Source of the DNA: Trichomonas vaginalis G3
Lineage: Eukaryota > Parabasalia > Trichomonadida > Trichomonadidae
Assembly: GCF_026262505.1 (NCBI RefSeq)
Contig: NC_067208.1
Location: forward strand, 15,757,962 to 15,821,961
Reading direction: 5' to 3'
Length of the DNA stretch: 64,000 nt
The notes under the pieces: generated by a model
Seen by the model: the letters and a program-made list of their open reading frames with translations, nothing else
Databases searched by the model: none
Told to the model about the DNA's origin: nothing
Position numbers and translations under genes: made by a program
Shown: positions 1 through 7,349 of the stretch, piece after piece
Position numbering within the stretch: position 1 is the first letter of the stretch
How the letters are laid out: each line of letters starts with the position of its first letter

Positions 1-718
1 TCATAATTGGAAAACAAGGAACAGGTAAGAACACTTTCTTTACAGATATTTTGCAAACTGTTAGAGGGCTATTCGAATCCGAATATGACAAACTTAGAAA
101 ACATCTGTGGCAAGTTTAACTCTCAATAGAGAATATGAAACTTATAGTATGTAATGAACTTCAAAGTATAGATACAACAAAAGTTTTGAACTCAGATGCT
201 TTGAAGAGTCTTATAACAGACAAAGTTGGAGTTGTTGAAAGAAAATATAAAGACCAAAGAGTTTGTGAAAATGTTGCAAACTTCATTATGGTTTCAAACA
301 ATGCTGTTCCGATGAAGTTAGAAAGTTCTGACAGAAGATATGTAGTTGTCAGAACGTCAGATTCTCATATGCAAGATACAGAATATTTTGACGACTTAGC
401 AGAAACTTTGACACTGACTTTTACAACCACTTGTTCTCATATTTTATGACATTAGATATTTCAAAGTTCAATCCAAGACAAATTCCACATACCGAAGAGA
501 GACAAACATTGTTAGAAGCAAACAAGAGTGTATATGAACTGTTCATAGATGAAACTGACTTTGAGTGTTTAGATGAAAGGTCATTGTACGATTCGTATAA
601 ACAATATTGTCAAGAATATGGTTATATGACAGCGTCTAAACGAACATTCTTGGCAAATGTCAAAAGTCTTTTAGATGTTCAGAATGGTGTATATACAAAG
701 AAAATTTTTTCTGAGTAA
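1..718 (+). pseudogene. D5-like primase-helicase (SF3), C-terminal part, frameshifted
   Basis: The window opens inside this gene. A Walker A motif (GKQGTGKNTFF) lies at about 8-40. A sensor-like segment (NFIMVSNNAVP) and an arginine-finger-like SDRRYVVVR follow at about 280-350. All align in order with the intact Maverick 2 helicase at 39587-41869. The reading frame changes near 95, returns near 126 (a compensating pair), and changes again near 405-415, so no continuous protein is made. The family unwinds DNA during replication of Mavericks, poxviruses and related viruses. The prim-pol half would lie left of the window. Family assignment is firm; inactivation is inferred from the frame breaks. 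Confidence 0.8.
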
Positions 719-751
719 ATTTTAAAAAAAAATATTTTTATTTTATTTGAA

Positions 752-1336
752 ATGTACGCTGAGTTTGTTGGAGAAGACCGTTGGGAAACTTGTTTGTTAG
801 ATGAGAAATATGAAATTCACTGTTGTGAGTCATTTGAAGTCAGAAACAAAAAGACAAAAAGAGTTTTAAGCGAATGGGAGCGAAATGACGGATATGCTGA
901 TATGAAGATGGGTGGAAAACACTATCTTAAACATGTTGTCATTGCAACTCATTTTATACTGAATCCTAACAATTTACCTTTTGTAGACCATATAAACCGT
1001 ATAAGAAACGACAATAGACTTGAAAACTTACGTTGGGTCACTGGTTCTGAAAACAATAAGAACAAAAGCAAATTTGGAGATATAGTATTCGAATTTGTCG
1101 ACGAACTAGAAGATGAAGCAATTGAAATTACAGACTATGGCAAGCATACGTTTGAGTTTTACTACTACAGCGAAGAACAGGACTCTTTCTACTTTTATAC
1201 CGGCGTAAACTATAGAAAATTACAAGTATGTTTTACTAAGGCAGACTATGCTTATGTATACGCTAGAGATACAGATGGAAAATACGTTAGACTATTTCTT
1301 AACAAATTCAAGAAGCTATATGGCATACCATTTTAA
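752..1336 (+). CDS. HNH endonuclease-like protein (NUMOD4/HNH_3 type)
   Basis: This is a protein of 194 residues. Residues 8-50 resemble a NUMOD4-like segment (W..CLLDEKYEIH..ESFEVRN). Residues 58-100 form an HNH core with HFILNPNNLPFVDHINRIRN followed by N..LENLRW. Such proteins are homing or free-standing endonucleases of phages and large DNA viruses; what this one cuts is unknown. The C-terminal half (about 105-194) is aromatic-rich and unassigned. An A/T tract (A9-TATTTTTATTTT) sits directly before the ATG, as for the next gene. It may have invaded next to the helicase gene. A second, more distant HNH protein lies at 7350-8054. Confidence 0.7.
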   Translation: MYAEFVGEDRWETCLLDEKYEIHCCESFEVRNKKTKRVLSEWERNDGYADMKMGGKHYLKHVVIATHFILNPNNLPFVDHINRIRNDNRLENLRWVTGSENNKNKSKFGDIVFEFVDELEDEAIEITDYGKHTFEFYYYSEEQDSFYFYTGVNYRKLQVCFTKADYAYVYARDTDGKYVRLFLNKFKKLYGIPF

Positions 1337-1376
1337 AACGTTTTAAAAAAAAATATTTTTTTATCCGATAGAAAAG

Positions 1377-1796
1377 ATGACGAAATATATTTCAGTCAAC
1401 AAGTACATGACAGAAGTCAAAGAAGAACTAGACCCATTCGCTTATTTGAATGTTTACTTCTACCATTTTGAAAAGTCTACATTTGACAAAGTTTGGAACA
1501 TCGAACCAGTTAAGTTTGCTATTGTGACTAAAAATGGTGCGAAATTTGAAGACTTAGACATAGAAGGTTTGTTAGCAGTCAAAGAAAATTTTGACAGAAG
1601 GTTTTCAAACCTTAAAGAAGGCAAAGCATACAAACTTGTTATACCTTATGAACCAAAGAAAGCAGACGACTATGAATATTATGAGTCTAAGATAGTTGAA
1701 GTTCAAGGTAAATTGGGTAAAAAGATTTTAGAGTCTAAACCAGTGTTTGCTCCTAAAGAGGAAGAGAACATTGACATTGACCCAGAAATGTTCTAA
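1377..1796 (+). CDS. conserved Maverick protein, unknown function
   Basis: This 139-residue protein has no function I can name. It shares a spaced pattern with the 159-residue protein at 29320-29799 of Maverick 2: VN..M near the start, then V.VYF, then I.P..FA....G. Both are followed by a convergent gene on the other strand, so it is a conserved Maverick family in a conserved place. The C-terminus is acidic (EEENIDIDPEMF). The start follows an A9-TATTTTTTTATCC leader like that of the gene before it. A small replication or single-strand-binding role would be speculation. Confidence 0.65.
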   Translation: MTKYISVNKYMTEVKEELDPFAYLNVYFYHFEKSTFDKVWNIEPVKFAIVTKNGAKFEDLDIEGLLAVKENFDRRFSNLKEGKAYKLVIPYEPKKADDYEYYESKIVEVQGKLGKKILESKPVFAPKEEENIDIDPEMF

Positions 1797-1812
1797 AAAT
1801 AAAATTTTATTT

Positions 1813-2271
1813 TTACATGTCAAATTTCTTTTTCTCTGGCTCTGGCTCTGGCTCTTTCTTCTCTTCTTCTACTTTCTTTTCTTTCTTTTCTCTCTTCTTC
1901 TTCTTCTTCTCTGGTGGAGTTATGTCAAATTTGGCGCAACCATATTTATGTAAAAGGTCTTTGTCCTTTAATAGCTCTTCTATTCTGTTTTCTATTTCAT
2001 CTTCAAGAACAGCGCATGTGTCTTCTTTGCATTCTAAGAACTTTTGTTGGACTTCATCTTTCCAATCGGCGTCATCTCTGTCAACAAGTCTGTCATTGAC
2101 AAACTTAAAGACTTCTCTGCTTAATGTTTTATGGTTCTTGTCATATTCCCAGAAACAGAACTTTAGAACAAATTCACCTTTCTTGTTGACACTATGTAAG
2201 ATTTTATGGTCGACAGATGTTTTGCTGTCGAAAAGTTTGTCTCGAATATAGATAGCGAAATCGCTAGACAT
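1813..2271 (-). CDS. hypothetical protein with charged Lys/Glu-rich tail
   Basis: This 152-residue protein was not recognised. Residues 1-110 look globular, with SSDFAIYIRDKLFD at the start. Residues 115-152 are a low-complexity tail of EKKKKKREKKEKK followed by EPEPEPEKKK, encoded by CTC/TTC-rich DNA on the plus strand. It converges on the gene ending at 1796 with only 16 bp between. It diverges from the packaging ATPase across 39 bp of A/T-rich DNA. It occupies the position of the unrelated-looking gene 29804-30172 in Maverick 2. Confidence 0.55.
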   Translation of the reverse strand: MSSDFAIYIRDKLFDSKTSVDHKILHSVNKKGEFVLKFCFWEYDKNHKTLSREVFKFVNDRLVDRDDADWKDEVQQKFLECKEDTCAVLEDEIENRIEELLKDKDLLHKYGCAKFDITPPEKKKKKREKKEKKVEEEKKEPEPEPEKKKFDM

Positions 2272-2310
2272 AAAAAAAAAGATAAAATTTTTTTTAATTT
2301 TTCTAAAAAT
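2272..2310. promoter_or_regulatory. divergent A/T promoter region
   Basis: These 39 bp separate two divergent starts and consist almost only of A and T runs (A9, then T9, then CTAAAAAT). Runs of the same kind precede the genes at 752, 1377 and 10666 (minus strand). It probably serves both genes. This is inferred from position and composition only. Confidence 0.35.
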
Positions 2311-3186
2311 ATGTTAGAAAAAAAGTTTGCTGACATTGACAAGAAATTTGAGAATGTTTTAAACAAGAACAAGAGGAAGTTAGAAAATGCTCAGATAAAG
2401 CCTATACATGACAAGTTCTTATTTGCTCAGAATGGTATAACAGGTCTAATTGCACCACCTGGGTCGGGTAAGACTTTCACTTATCTTAAAATGGCTGCAC
2501 AACAACAAGAACTAGATGAGAAGAACCCATTCTATGAGTTAGTTGTCATTTGTAGTACTTCTGGTCAATTTGACCAAACCGTCAATTCGTTCAAAGATAT
2601 TATAAAGAAGTCTAAGTTAGTATGTATAAAAGACTCTGAGTTGTTAGATTGGATAAAGAAGTACCAAAGAAGAGTTTTGAAGTACAATGCTATAAATGAG
2701 TATGTCAATTCGAAGTTTAAAGACCCAAATGAGGAAATGCAGAGAATATTAGAGAAGAAACACTTCAGAAACAAACAGAAAGAGATAGAATACATTTCGA
2801 AGAAATTGCAATCTTACGATTGGAAGACTTACCCTCATAGATGTCTTCTTATCTTAGATGACTTTGCTTCTCATCCTTTGTTAAAGAACAGAGAACAAGA
2901 CATGTGTCGAATTCTCAAGAAGCTCAGACACTTTAACATTTCAGTTGTCATTTGTGTACAGACAGCCAAGAGTTTAAGTAAGGATGTAAAGAGAATACTT
3001 ACTGATATCATACTTTTCCCTGGATTGTCCGAAGACGATTTCATGGAACTTATGAAAGAGTCCATGGCAGGTAAGTTTGACAGACATGAACTATGGGAGA
3101 AGTACAAAGTCATACAAGACCCTCATACTTCTTTCAGAATTCATATCTACGCAAACAAAGTTCAAATTGTAAAAAGTCAAGCTTGA
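2311..3186 (+). CDS. A32-like DNA packaging ATPase
   Basis: This 291-residue protein has a Walker A motif APPGSGKT near residues 49-56 and a Walker B motif CLLILDDFAS near 172-181. A later VVICVQTAKSL fits sensor motif III of the FtsK/HerA-type A32 family. In viruses with jelly-roll capsids this enzyme pumps DNA into the empty capsid, and Mavericks carry it. I use the ATG at 2311 rather than 2206, because the upstream part lies inside the opposite-strand gene and 2311 directly follows the A/T leader. Unlike its counterpart in Maverick 2 (32437-33253), this copy has no frame break. Confidence 0.85.
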   Translation: MLEKKFADIDKKFENVLNKNKRKLENAQIKPIHDKFLFAQNGITGLIAPPGSGKTFTYLKMAAQQQELDEKNPFYELVVICSTSGQFDQTVNSFKDIIKKSKLVCIKDSELLDWIKKYQRRVLKYNAINEYVNSKFKDPNEEMQRILEKKHFRNKQKEIEYISKKLQSYDWKTYPHRCLLILDDFASHPLLKNREQDMCRILKKLRHFNISVVICVQTAKSLSKDVKRILTDIILFPGLSEDDFMELMKESMAGKFDRHELWEKYKVIQDPHTSFRIHIYANKVQIVKSQA

Positions 3187-3233
3187 AAAATAAAGAGTTT
3201 TGGCGACCAGGGTTTTTTCACTACTCGCTGTTC

Positions 3234-3427
3234 TTCATGAAATTTCATACGGAATTCAATAAAAATAATGTTTATGTTAGAATGTTAGATCTAACATGTT
3301 TTCTAACATGTTTTCTAACATGGTCTAAAACATACAAAATTCATGAAATTTCATACGGAATTCAATAAAAATAATGTTTATGTTAGAATGTTAGATCTAA
3401 CATGTTTTCTAACATGTTTTCTAACAT
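3234..3427 (+). repeat. tandemly duplicated left end of cassette A
   Basis: Two copies of the same stretch start with TTCATGAAATTTCATACGG at about 3233 and 3341, a period of about 108 bp. Each holds AAAAATAATGTTTATGTTAG, the palindrome TGTTAGATCTAACA, and three 12-bp iterons TCTAACATGTTT. The first copy (3261-3331) is matched in inverted orientation at 4459-4529 over 71 bp with one mismatch. The second copy ends directly at the stop codon region of the gene starting at 4375. Confidence 0.85.
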
Positions 3428-3433
3428 AACTAT

Positions 3434-4375
3434 TTACAAGCGTTTTACATGGTATATGTTGCGATGGTTCATGACTCTAAACAATTTCGTAGCTTCTATT
3501 TCTTCTGTCAGTACATCGAATGTTTTAACGATACCGAAAGTTTCTTTATACTTCTTCTTGACGTCAGATAGAAGGAAATCGTCAGCAGTTGGATAGTTTT
3601 TGTTCAGAAATGCTAACATGTTCATTTTATCTTCTGCTGGCTTTTCTGCTTCTTTCTTTAAGTCTGCATAGTCGTTTCTCATTCTTTCTATCTCTTTGAC
3701 TGAGTAGTTATATTTCCTCATTGCTGCTTTACATTTAGAACATTGCGGGTTCATTTTTGCGTTATATTCTGAAACCTTACCTGCTAAAACAACTAAGGCG
3801 TCAATTGCTCTCTTCATCTCGAACATAGCGGGTCTTATTTGTTCGTTCCATACCTTACCTCTTCTATCTTTATCTCTTATTTCCCAAACACATTTTGCAA
3901 CTAATGAAACAAAGTTGTCGTAGGTCTTAAATTCTTCGGATTTGTAAAGGTCAGAGATGTTCTTATATACCATGTCGCAATCTTTGTCCATAACCTTATG
4001 GTTGCAATGAAATCCTAGAAACTCATAGTTTACCTTTCGTATGAACTTCTTTATTTCTACTGAGTCAGTAACTTTAACTTCAATTTCGTCGAATTCAGGA
4101 ATAGTGAGTTTTTGTTGTTGGATTTCAGGCAATTTGGGTAAATGGTCAATAATGTCCTGCATTTCATAAAGATACTGTTCATTTGTTTCATCTTTCGCAC
4201 TACAGTCTAAATTACTTGTTAAAAGTTCTTGCTTTATCTTCTGGATTTTTGTTTCGAAAGTATATGAAGAAGGAATGAAGTTTTTCATCTCTACCAACAT
4301 AGATGTTGGATTCATAACTAACGAGTTTGGTGCTGTAGTTGTTTGAACTGTTGTTGTGCCGATTGTTGAAATCAT
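3434..4375 (-). CDS. cassette A protein, unknown function
   Basis: This 313-residue protein was not recognised. The N-terminal 30 residues are Thr/Ser-rich (MISTIGTTTVQTTTAPNS). The middle has several Cys and His, including FLGFHCNHK and a CxxC in NPQCSKCKAA near residue 215, so metal binding is possible. The C-terminus is charged and helical (KKKYKETFGIVKTFDVL) and ends in basic HVKRL. The copy in Maverick 2 is almost identical over most of its length, far closer than any other protein shared by the two elements. Its flanking iterons make a DNA-binding or recombination role worth testing, but nothing in the sequence proves it. Confidence 0.75.
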   Translation of the reverse strand: MISTIGTTTVQTTTAPNSLVMNPTSMLVEMKNFIPSSYTFETKIQKIKQELLTSNLDCSAKDETNEQYLYEMQDIIDHLPKLPEIQQQKLTIPEFDEIEVKVTDSVEIKKFIRKVNYEFLGFHCNHKVMDKDCDMVYKNISDLYKSEEFKTYDNFVSLVAKCVWEIRDKDRRGKVWNEQIRPAMFEMKRAIDALVVLAGKVSEYNAKMNPQCSKCKAAMRKYNYSVKEIERMRNDYADLKKEAEKPAEDKMNMLAFLNKNYPTADDFLLSDVKKKYKETFGIVKTFDVLTEEIEATKLFRVMNHRNIYHVKRL

Positions 4376-4458
4376 ATTTTTTATACAAAATAAAAAAATA
4401 TTTTTTTAAAAAAACCAACTTTATTTTTTATTTCGGGAAAACTCATGAAAATTCAAGA

Positions 4459-4529
4459 GTTTTAGACCATGTTAGAAAACGTGTTAGAAAACATGTTAGA
4501 TCTAACATTCTAACATAAACATTATTTTT
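4459..4529 (-). repeat. right inverted repeat of cassette A
   Basis: This is the reverse complement of 3261-3331 with one mismatch (GTGTTAG for ATGTTAG in one iteron). It ends in AAACATTATTTTTG, and the next gene starts 22 bp later at 4552. Confidence 0.85.
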
Positions 4530-4551
4530 GCTGAAAAAGTGTTATTTTTTC

Positions 4552-4746
4552 ATGTCCGAAGACTCGAAGGTGCAACACTTCCAAAATACCGACGAACTCA
4601 GAAGAGCAGCATGGCAGTATCTTCTTGACAACTTCTTTGAGTTCTCCAGGCACACCTTGGAAAATGCTGAAGAACTCCGACACAGAGAATTTGGAGAAAT
4701 TGCACTCCAATACTACCTTGACAAACAAAGGGTAAACAAAGGGTAA
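4552..4746 (+). CDS. small hypothetical protein
   Basis: This 64-residue protein was not recognised. It is charged and probably helical (NTDELRRAAWQYLLDNFFEF). It starts at the first ATG after AAAAAGTGTTATTTTTTC, a leader that resembles those of the following genes. It begins the GC-richer island 4552-8505. Its last codons come from a short direct repeat (AAAGGGTAAAC twice), which also supplies the stop. The function is unknown. Confidence 0.5.
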   Translation: MSEDSKVQHFQNTDELRRAAWQYLLDNFFEFSRHTLENAEELRHREFGEIALQYYLDKQRVNKG

Positions 4747-4786
4747 AATAAGACTAAAAACTTAACGTTTAAAAAGTGACATTTTT

Positions 4787-4987
4787 ATGAGCTCCGAGTC
4801 ACCGAGAAAACTTGGTCAGATGTTAGCAGCTTACTTCCCTGAGGAGGATGGAAGCGTTACATACGTAAGGTTCAAAAACAACGAACCTGGAATTGCGTAC
4901 CAAATTCGCAATTACATGACCATGGAAGAGTACGAAAGGTTTCTACAAGAGAAACCAGCTCTAAACAACTCAGAAAAGAAAGAATAA
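4787..4987 (+). CDS. small hypothetical protein
   Basis: This 66-residue protein was not recognised. A segment SVTYVRFKNNEPGIAYQIRN could be a small beta structure, and the C-terminus is charged. The leader AAAAAGTGACATTTTT ends at the ATG and closely matches the leader at 4552, which supports both starts. It faces the proline-rich gene on the other strand; the stops are 29 bp apart. Confidence 0.5.
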   Translation: MSSESPRKLGQMLAAYFPEEDGSVTYVRFKNNEPGIAYQIRNYMTMEEYERFLQEKPALNNSEKKE

Positions 4988-5015
4988 AAAGTTTAACTCG
5001 TAATTGTTTATTTTT

Positions 5016-5642
5016 TTACTTGTATGGGCAAGCTGCAAGAATGAAGTCGACTATCTCGGTCTTTGTCTTGACCAGTTGGACTGCTCTTGCGAGTACGTCT
5101 GTTTTACGGTCTCCAGCTGGTGTCTGACCTTCGTAATTGCGCATGTTCTTGAGAGCTCCAGTTGTAAATGGTTGTAGGATGAAGAGTCTCTCAGACTGCT
5201 TGAGGTAGTCTTCACGGTCACGAACCGAATCTGTGGTACGAGTCGAATCGGTCGATTTGAGGGAAGAGAGTGAGAGCCTGTCTTCTTCCATAGGGGCTGT
5301 GGCATACTCTTTGCGTAAACGGTTCAGACCTTCTTCGAACTCTTGGTCTCTCTTGGACTGAGATTGGAATTTGAATTGGGGTGGAGGGTTTGACATGAAC
5401 ATCCAAGGGTTAGGGAAGTAAGGCATGGGTTGAGGAGGGTAGTTTGGAAAGCCTTGTGGTGGGTAGTTTGGAAAGCCTTGTGGTGGGTAGTAACCTTGAG
5501 GTGGAAATTGGTAGTAATTCGGAGGTCCTTGTTGGAACTGAGGTTGCTGTGGGGAGCCTTGTGGAGGTGGAACCTGTTGTGGTGCTGGAGCATGCTGTTC
5601 TTCTGGCTGTGGAACGGGTTCAGTAGGTGGGACGTCGGACAT
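5016..5642 (-). CDS. proline/glutamine-rich protein
   Basis: This is a protein of 208 residues. Residues 1-100 are dominated by Pro, Gln, Tyr and Phe with short repeats such as PPQGFPNY, one unit being an exact DNA duplication near 5440-5490; this part is almost surely disordered. Residues 100-208 are charged and then more regular (DVLARAVQLVKTKTEIVDFILAACPYK). Proline-rich proteins of this kind occur in virion or scaffold roles, but there is no specific family evidence. The start lies beside the 21-bp repeat array and is divergent from the gene at 6036. Confidence 0.6.
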   Translation of the reverse strand: MSDVPPTEPVPQPEEQHAPAPQQVPPPQGSPQQPQFQQGPPNYYQFPPQGYYPPQGFPNYPPQGFPNYPPQPMPYFPNPWMFMSNPPPQFKFQSQSKRDQEFEEGLNRLRKEYATAPMEEDRLSLSSLKSTDSTRTTDSVRDREDYLKQSERLFILQPFTTGALKNMRNYEGQTPAGDRKTDVLARAVQLVKTKTEIVDFILAACPYK

Positions 5643-5659
5643 TCGTTTGTGTCTTAACC

Positions 5660-6030
5660 GTCTTTGTTCTGAAACAATATAATATTGTCTTGAAAAAGTA
5701 CAATATTGTCTTGAAAAAGTACAATATTGTCTTGAAAAAGTACAACATTGTCTTGAAAAAGTACAACATTGTCTTGAAAAAGTACAACATTGTTCTGAAA
5801 AAGTACAACATTGTTCTGAAAAAGTACAACATTGTTCTGAAAAAGTTCAAGACTTGTTCTGAAAAAGTACAGCCGTACTCAAATTTGAGAGACATTGTAC
5901 TGAATTTATACAACATTGTTCTGAAAAAGTACAACATTGTCTTGAAAAAGTACAACATTGTCTTGAAAAAGTACAACATTGTCTTGAAAAAGTACAACAT
6001 TGTCTTGAAAAAGTACAATATTGTACTGAC
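5660..6030. repeat. array of about 17 copies of a 21-bp repeat
   Basis: Tandem units of 21 bp contain GTACAACATTGTCTTG followed by AAAAA, with variants CAATATTGT and TGTTCTG. One degenerate stretch lies at about 5850-5905. The last unit forms the palindrome GTACAATATTGTAC at about 6015-6028. The array fills the space between two divergent starts (5642 minus, 6036 plus). Because 21 is a multiple of three, it leaves false open frames on both strands. Two helical turns per unit would place binding sites on one face of the DNA. Confidence 0.9.
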
Positions 6031-6035
6031 TCAGT

Positions 6036-6398
6036 ATGGAGCTTGACCCCTTAGACGAAGCAATTTATCTAATTGAGGTAAATGAAACCGTGAAGGAATA
6101 TCTCAGCAAGTGCAAACCAAGCAAGTCCATTGGCTTCTGGTTGTCCAAGAATAGTGTCTTAAAGTTGGAAATTGAAACAGGTGTTGCAATTCAAGTTCCA
6201 GAAGGCACTGCATTCGATGATATTAAGGATGTGAAGAAAGAAGCCCTCTTGAAGTTCTTCATGAAACGTCCTTGGATACTACTTCCATATCGTGAGAGCC
6301 CAATTCCACGAATTACACAAATTCTCAGAGCACTACTTCACTACTCTGGACAGCCGTTCTTCATAACCTCAGAAGGCGACATCCAACCAATTCAGTAA
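6036..6398 (+). CDS. hypothetical protein beside the repeat array
   Basis: This 120-residue protein was not recognised. It is a mixed, soluble-looking sequence with segments SIGFWLSKNSVLKLEIETG and KFFMKRPWILLPYRESP. No membrane segment or known motif is visible. The start is the first ATG after the last 21-bp repeat, six bases beyond it. Base composition fits the surrounding island. It may be controlled by the array, which is inferred only from position. Confidence 0.55.
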   Translation: MELDPLDEAIYLIEVNETVKEYLSKCKPSKSIGFWLSKNSVLKLEIETGVAIQVPEGTAFDDIKDVKKEALLKFFMKRPWILLPYRESPIPRITQILRALLHYSGQPFFITSEGDIQPIQ

Positions 6399-6425
6399 AC
6401 ATCTCATTTTAACTTCACTTTTTTT

Positions 6426-6710
6426 ATGTTTTTACTCACACTCGTACTCAACAGGTTTGTGTACAACTATTTCAACTGTGAACCTTGTATTGACCGGTCT
6501 TCCTGCAAATGCAAGTTCGGTCAATACACAATTTATGGTGGCAAGAAAGACAGTGGGGAATGTTATTCTGACATCTGTTGTTGCGCTCGAGAGAGAATTG
6601 AAATTCCAGACCCAACTCCAACAAGAACTCTCAAGTTGCCGAAGACTCATGTGAAGAAGAAGCCTTCTGGTAAGTTTCTTATAGCCATATACATGGCACG
6701 CTTTGAGTAA
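6426..6710 (+). CDS. small cysteine-rich hypothetical protein
   Basis: This 94-residue protein has a hydrophobic start (MFLLTLVLNRFVYNYF) and a cysteine cluster (NCEPCIDRSSCKCKFG, later ECYSDICCCARE). The tail is basic and Pro-rich. The ATG lies just after TTCACTTTTTTT, the same initiator-like leader as its neighbours, which favours this frame. Other frames in the stretch are also open, so the call is uncertain. The function is unknown; metal binding or disulphide formation is possible. Confidence 0.4.
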   Translation: MFLLTLVLNRFVYNYFNCEPCIDRSSCKCKFGQYTIYGGKKDSGECYSDICCCARERIEIPDPTPTRTLKLPKTHVKKKPSGKFLIAIYMARFE

Positions 6711-6732
6711 AAACATTTTTTTCATTTTTTGA

Positions 6733-7317
6733 ATGAAGCAAGTTAAATTCGTCCCACACCAAACTCAATGGACCGATGAAGAGTTTCAAGCTATGGTTGA
6801 AGGTGTTGAGAACGACATAGACGGCGAACTTGAAGGAGCTCAAACCACAATTGCAACCAAAATTGCAGAAGTCAAGGAACAAATAGCTCCACTTAAAGCT
6901 ACCAAAGCTACTCTTGACCTCATGGATACTTACCGTTTAGAAGTAAAGAGTGGAATAAGACAATTAAAATTAAAACTTCTAAACTACGAAGCTATACTCC
7001 AAAAGTTAGCAGAAATGAGAAGACTTTACCAGAGCTACTTACATGTAAGGGACTTACCTTCAAGCAGTCCGACCAAAGATGAATTTTCTGACATTGTCCC
7101 AATTTTGTCCGAAAGTCAGCTCAGATGTTTTGAACTGCTCCCAACATATCCAGAATATGAACGTTTGCCTGAACTCTTCCGCAATCTCAAAAAACGTTTT
7201 TTGGTTCTCATGTTCGAAACTTTTATCGGAAGAGACAACAAACGTTCAGAAGAAGAACAAGATATTATTTTAAACTTGTTGTATGACTTAACCGTCATAA
7301 CAAGCTTTTTGAAGTAA
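6733..7317 (+). CDS. coiled-coil hypothetical protein
   Basis: This 194-residue protein was not recognised. Residues 35-100 are strongly heptad-like (TIATKIAEVKEQIAPLKATKATL and following), which suggests a coiled coil. The rest is helical and charged. The leader TTCATTTTTTGA ends at the ATG and carries a trichomonad-like TCATTTTT initiator about 9 nt upstream. It sits in a run of same-strand genes 6036-8054. Confidence 0.55.
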   Translation: MKQVKFVPHQTQWTDEEFQAMVEGVENDIDGELEGAQTTIATKIAEVKEQIAPLKATKATLDLMDTYRLEVKSGIRQLKLKLLNYEAILQKLAEMRRLYQSYLHVRDLPSSSPTKDEFSDIVPILSESQLRCFELLPTYPEYERLPELFRNLKKRFLVLMFETFIGRDNKRSEEEQDIILNLLYDLTVITSFLK

Positions 7318-7349
7318 AACCGTCATTCTCAAACCACTTCATTTTTTCG

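Larger units (their letters stand above)
3261..4529. mobile_element. cassette A: inverted-repeat-bounded gene cassette
   Basis: A single gene on the minus strand is enclosed by 71-bp inverted repeats (3261-3331 and 4459-4529) made of iterons around TGTTAGATCTAACA. A related unit with a nearly identical gene lies in Maverick 2 at 37999-39192. The repeats are directly visible. That the unit moves or is exchanged as a cassette is inferred from its presence in two otherwise diverged elements at different positions. Confidence 0.6.

Noticed and set aside
1747-2251. Ser/Phe-rich plus-strand frames opposite 1813-2271
   Set aside because: They mirror the Lys/Glu-rich tail of the minus-strand gene and have no leader.
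5660-6030. CRISPR array
   Set aside because: Units are direct tandem copies without unique spacers, the host is eukaryotic and no cas gene is present.
5620-6046. Open frames on both strands across the 21-bp repeats
   Set aside because: They exist only because 21 is a multiple of three. The encoded proteins are pure repeats (YFFKTML and VLKKYNI) in both directions.
6432-6725. Minus-strand 97-residue frame
   Set aside because: The plus-strand frame has the initiator-like leader directly before its ATG. The minus-strand frame has none and looks like a shadow, although the call here is not strong.
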